Assembly: GCA_003224635.1 (NCBI GenBank)
Contig: QHZK01000161.1
Span: forward strand, 1 to 6,943
Reading direction: 5' to 3'
Length of the DNA stretch: 6,943 bases
DNA from: Acidobacteriota bacterium
GTDB lineage: Bacteria; Acidobacteriota; Terriglobia; UBA7540
Shown here in pieces: positions 5,384-6,943 of this stretch. The notes beneath the pieces were generated by a model, which saw nothing but the letters and a program-made list of their open reading frames with translations, made no database searches and was not told the origin of the DNA. A program made the translations under genes and the position numbers. The stretch's first letter is position 1, and each line of letters opens with the position of its first letter.

Positions 5384-6943
5384 ATGCCAAGCCTTTCCCC
5401 TGCGTCCAAGGGCCGAGACGTCGCTTCGAAGTACGCCGACCCGCCGCCGAGCTTTCTCGCCGGTCGGCTTACCGAGCTCATCGGATTCTTGCTCGGCGTA
5501 CTCGGTCTGCTGATCTTGCTCAGCCTGGCCTCGTACCTGCCGTGGGACCCCTCCCTCGACACCACTCCGATCACTCCATCCGCCAGGAACTGGATTGGAC
5601 TCTGGGGCTCTTACACGGCCGACGCGCTGTTCCAGGCGCTGGGCTGGGTCGCCTACGTGATTCCCCTGATGCTCTTTGTGGTGGGTGTACGGCTGCTGAG
5701 CGGTCGCACGTTCGATGCGCCGTGGAGCAAGTTCGGCGGCGCGGCGATGCTGATCGGTTCGCTGAGCGCGCTGCTCGAACTCTTCCCCCACGTCCCGCCT
5801 GTCGGTGGACTGGAGACCGGAGCGGTGCGGGGCAGCGGCCTGCTGGGGTATGTTCTCGCCTTCGCGCTCGTGCGCATCTTTAACAGTATGGGTGCCGTCA
5901 TCGTAGCGGGCGCCGTCTTCCTGAGCTCGCTCTTCCTGGTCACTCGATTTTCTTTCACCGGCGCCTTCCGGTTTCTCAGGAGACATCTTGGGTTCGTGAG
6001 AGCCCTGGTGGCGCGCTCGAAGGCTTGGCGCGAGGCGCGCGAACGCGAGCGCCTGAGGCGCGAAGTGGAACGGACCAAGGTGGCGGGGAGGCAGCCCGTG
6101 GTGGTGCAGAGGCTGGGAGGGGGCGTTGTCTTACGGGGCAAGCCCGAAGCGAAATCCCCCGAAGCTAGATCCAAAGGTCGTCCCGAGGACGCGGCGCCTG
6201 AGAGCGAGCGCGCTAATCTTGGCGCAGGCGCCGACCCGGGCCGAGACGAACCCGAAGTGACGCGTCAGGCGAAATCGGTCCCGGTGGTGCGGGCTCGGGG
6301 ACTGCACCAGGAGGGCCCGGCCGTCTCCGCAGGCCGCGCGTCACTGCCAGAAATCACGGGGCGCGGCGTCCACACCTACAAACTGCCGAACGCCACGCTG
6401 CTGCGTCCGCCCGACGACCAGCAGGGCGTCGACGAAGACGAGCTCAAAGAACGGGCCGCGCGACTGACGAATAAGCTCGCCGAGTTTGGCGTCACCGGCT
6501 CGGTCACGCAAATACACCCCGGTCCGGTGGTCACCACGTTCGAGTTCAAGCCGGAAGCGGGCATCAAGTACAGCCGCATCACCAACCTGGTCGACGACCT
6601 TTGCCTGGCGATGAAAGCCGAGTCCATCCTGATCGAGCGCATCGCTGGCAAATCGACCGTGGGCATCGAGGTCCCCAACCTCCACCGCGAGATCATTTAC
6701 CTGCGCGAGCTGGTCGAGTCGAGCGAGTTCGGCGCCTCGCCTTCCAGGCTGACCGTGTGCCTCGGCAAAGACATTACCGGGAAAATGAGGGTCGGCGACC
6801 TCACCCAGATGCCCCACCTGCTGATCGCGGGTTCGACGGGGTCTGGCAAGAGCGTGGCGATCAATTCGCTCATTGTGTCGATGCTTTATAAGTCTACGCC
6901 GGACGAGGTCAAGCTTCTCCTCATCGATCCGAAGCGCCTGGAG
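5384..6943 (+). CDS. ftsK: DNA translocase FtsK/SpoIIIE (3' end outside the window)
   Basis: The first 520 residues of a membrane-anchored, ATP-driven DNA pump that clears chromosome DNA from the division septum and promotes dimer resolution. Residues 30-190 hold the N-terminal anchor, with hydrophobic segments near 32-52, 86-105, 118-134 and 150-187. A charged linker (about 195-330) follows, with an Arg/Glu-rich, possibly coiled-coil part at 211-233. The motor begins around Y332 (YKLP), continues through the alpha/beta region with GIEVPN (427-432), and has Walker A GSTGSGKS (483-490) and Walker B LLLIDPK (511-517). The remaining ATPase and the DNA-reading gamma domain lie to the right; family members usually total about 750-900 residues or more. 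The start is firm: GAGAAGG (5371-5377) is a good ribosome site 6 nt before the ATG, and TAG at 5369-5371 closes the frame. Confidence 0.95.
   Translation, partial: MPSLSPASKGRDVASKYADPPPSFLAGRLTELIGFLLGVLGLLILLSLASYLPWDPSLDTTPITPSARNWIGLWGSYTADALFQALGWVAYVIPLMLFVVGVRLLSGRTFDAPWSKFGGAAMLIGSLSALLELFPHVPPVGGLETGAVRGSGLLGYVLAFALVRIFNSMGAVIVAGAVFLSSLFLVTRFSFTGAFRFLRRHLGFVRALVARSKAWREARERERLRREVERTKVAGRQPVVVQRLGGGVVLRGKPEAKSPEARSKGRPEDAAPESERANLGAGADPGRDEPEVTRQAKSVPVVRARGLHQEGPAVSAGRASLPEITGRGVHTYKLPNATLLRPPDDQQGVDEDELKERAARLTNKLAEFGVTGSVTQIHPGPVVTTFEFKPEAGIKYSRITNLVDDLCLAMKAESILIERIAGKSTVGIEVPNLHREIIYLRELVESSEFGASPSRLTVCLGKDITGKMRVGDLTQMPHLLIAGSTGSGKSVAINSLIVSMLYKSTPDEVKLLLIDPKRLE

Noticed and set aside
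5276..5986. A 236-codon open frame on the - strand over the ftsK N-terminus
   Set aside because: The + strand reading gives the FtsK membrane anchor with a good ribosome site; the - frame is a low-complexity, charge-rich shadow.
1..6943. CRISPR array, tRNA or rRNA genes, toxin-antitoxin pair or defence operon
   Set aside because: I saw no regularly spaced repeats, no tRNA T-loop or rRNA signature, and no second gene next to the methyltransferase remnant that would make a restriction or defence system.

Overview
The window is a GC-rich stretch from what looks like a Gram-negative soil-type bacterium. Acidobacteriota is my best guess, from the style of the fused membrane/spermidine-synthase-like protein and the small CBS protein; this is an inference and no marker here proves it. 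All convincing genes lie on the + strand.

Left part (1-3.15 kb), accessory in character. The window opens inside the 3' end of a group II intron. It shows the last 50 codons of its reverse transcriptase/maturase, then domain V, domain VI with a bulged branch-point A, and a 3' splice site after base 226. Domain V departs from the canonical form in three places, so this copy may no longer splice. A 239-nt gap with no recognisable gene leads to a large gene (466-2787) for a polytopic membrane protein fused to a spermidine-synthase-like Rossmann domain. After it comes a 66-codon ORF (2912-3112) that resembles only the N-terminal leader of a site-specific DNA-methyltransferase. It breaks off after about 58 residues, next to a 39-nt imperfect hairpin.

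Middle (3.15-3.77 kb). About 600 nt hold no gene I can support. Near its right end are a 7-bp inverted repeat and a good sigma70-type promoter (TTGACT, 17 nt, TAGGAT) facing the next gene.

Right part (3.77-6.94 kb), conserved housekeeping genes. These are a stand-alone two-CBS-domain protein, undecaprenyl-diphosphatase UppP (lipid carrier recycling for cell-wall synthesis), and the DNA translocase FtsK (division and chromosome segregation). FtsK runs off the right edge just after its Walker B motif. UppP and FtsK both serve growth and division. The CBS protein may be a nucleotide-sensing regulator, but its partner is not visible. Two overlapping hairpins lie immediately before the uppP start.

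I did not find a clearly new multi-gene system. The best leads are the degenerate intron ribozyme, the methyltransferase stub with its breakpoint, the altered catalytic site of the spermidine-synthase-like domain, and the structured leader of uppP.
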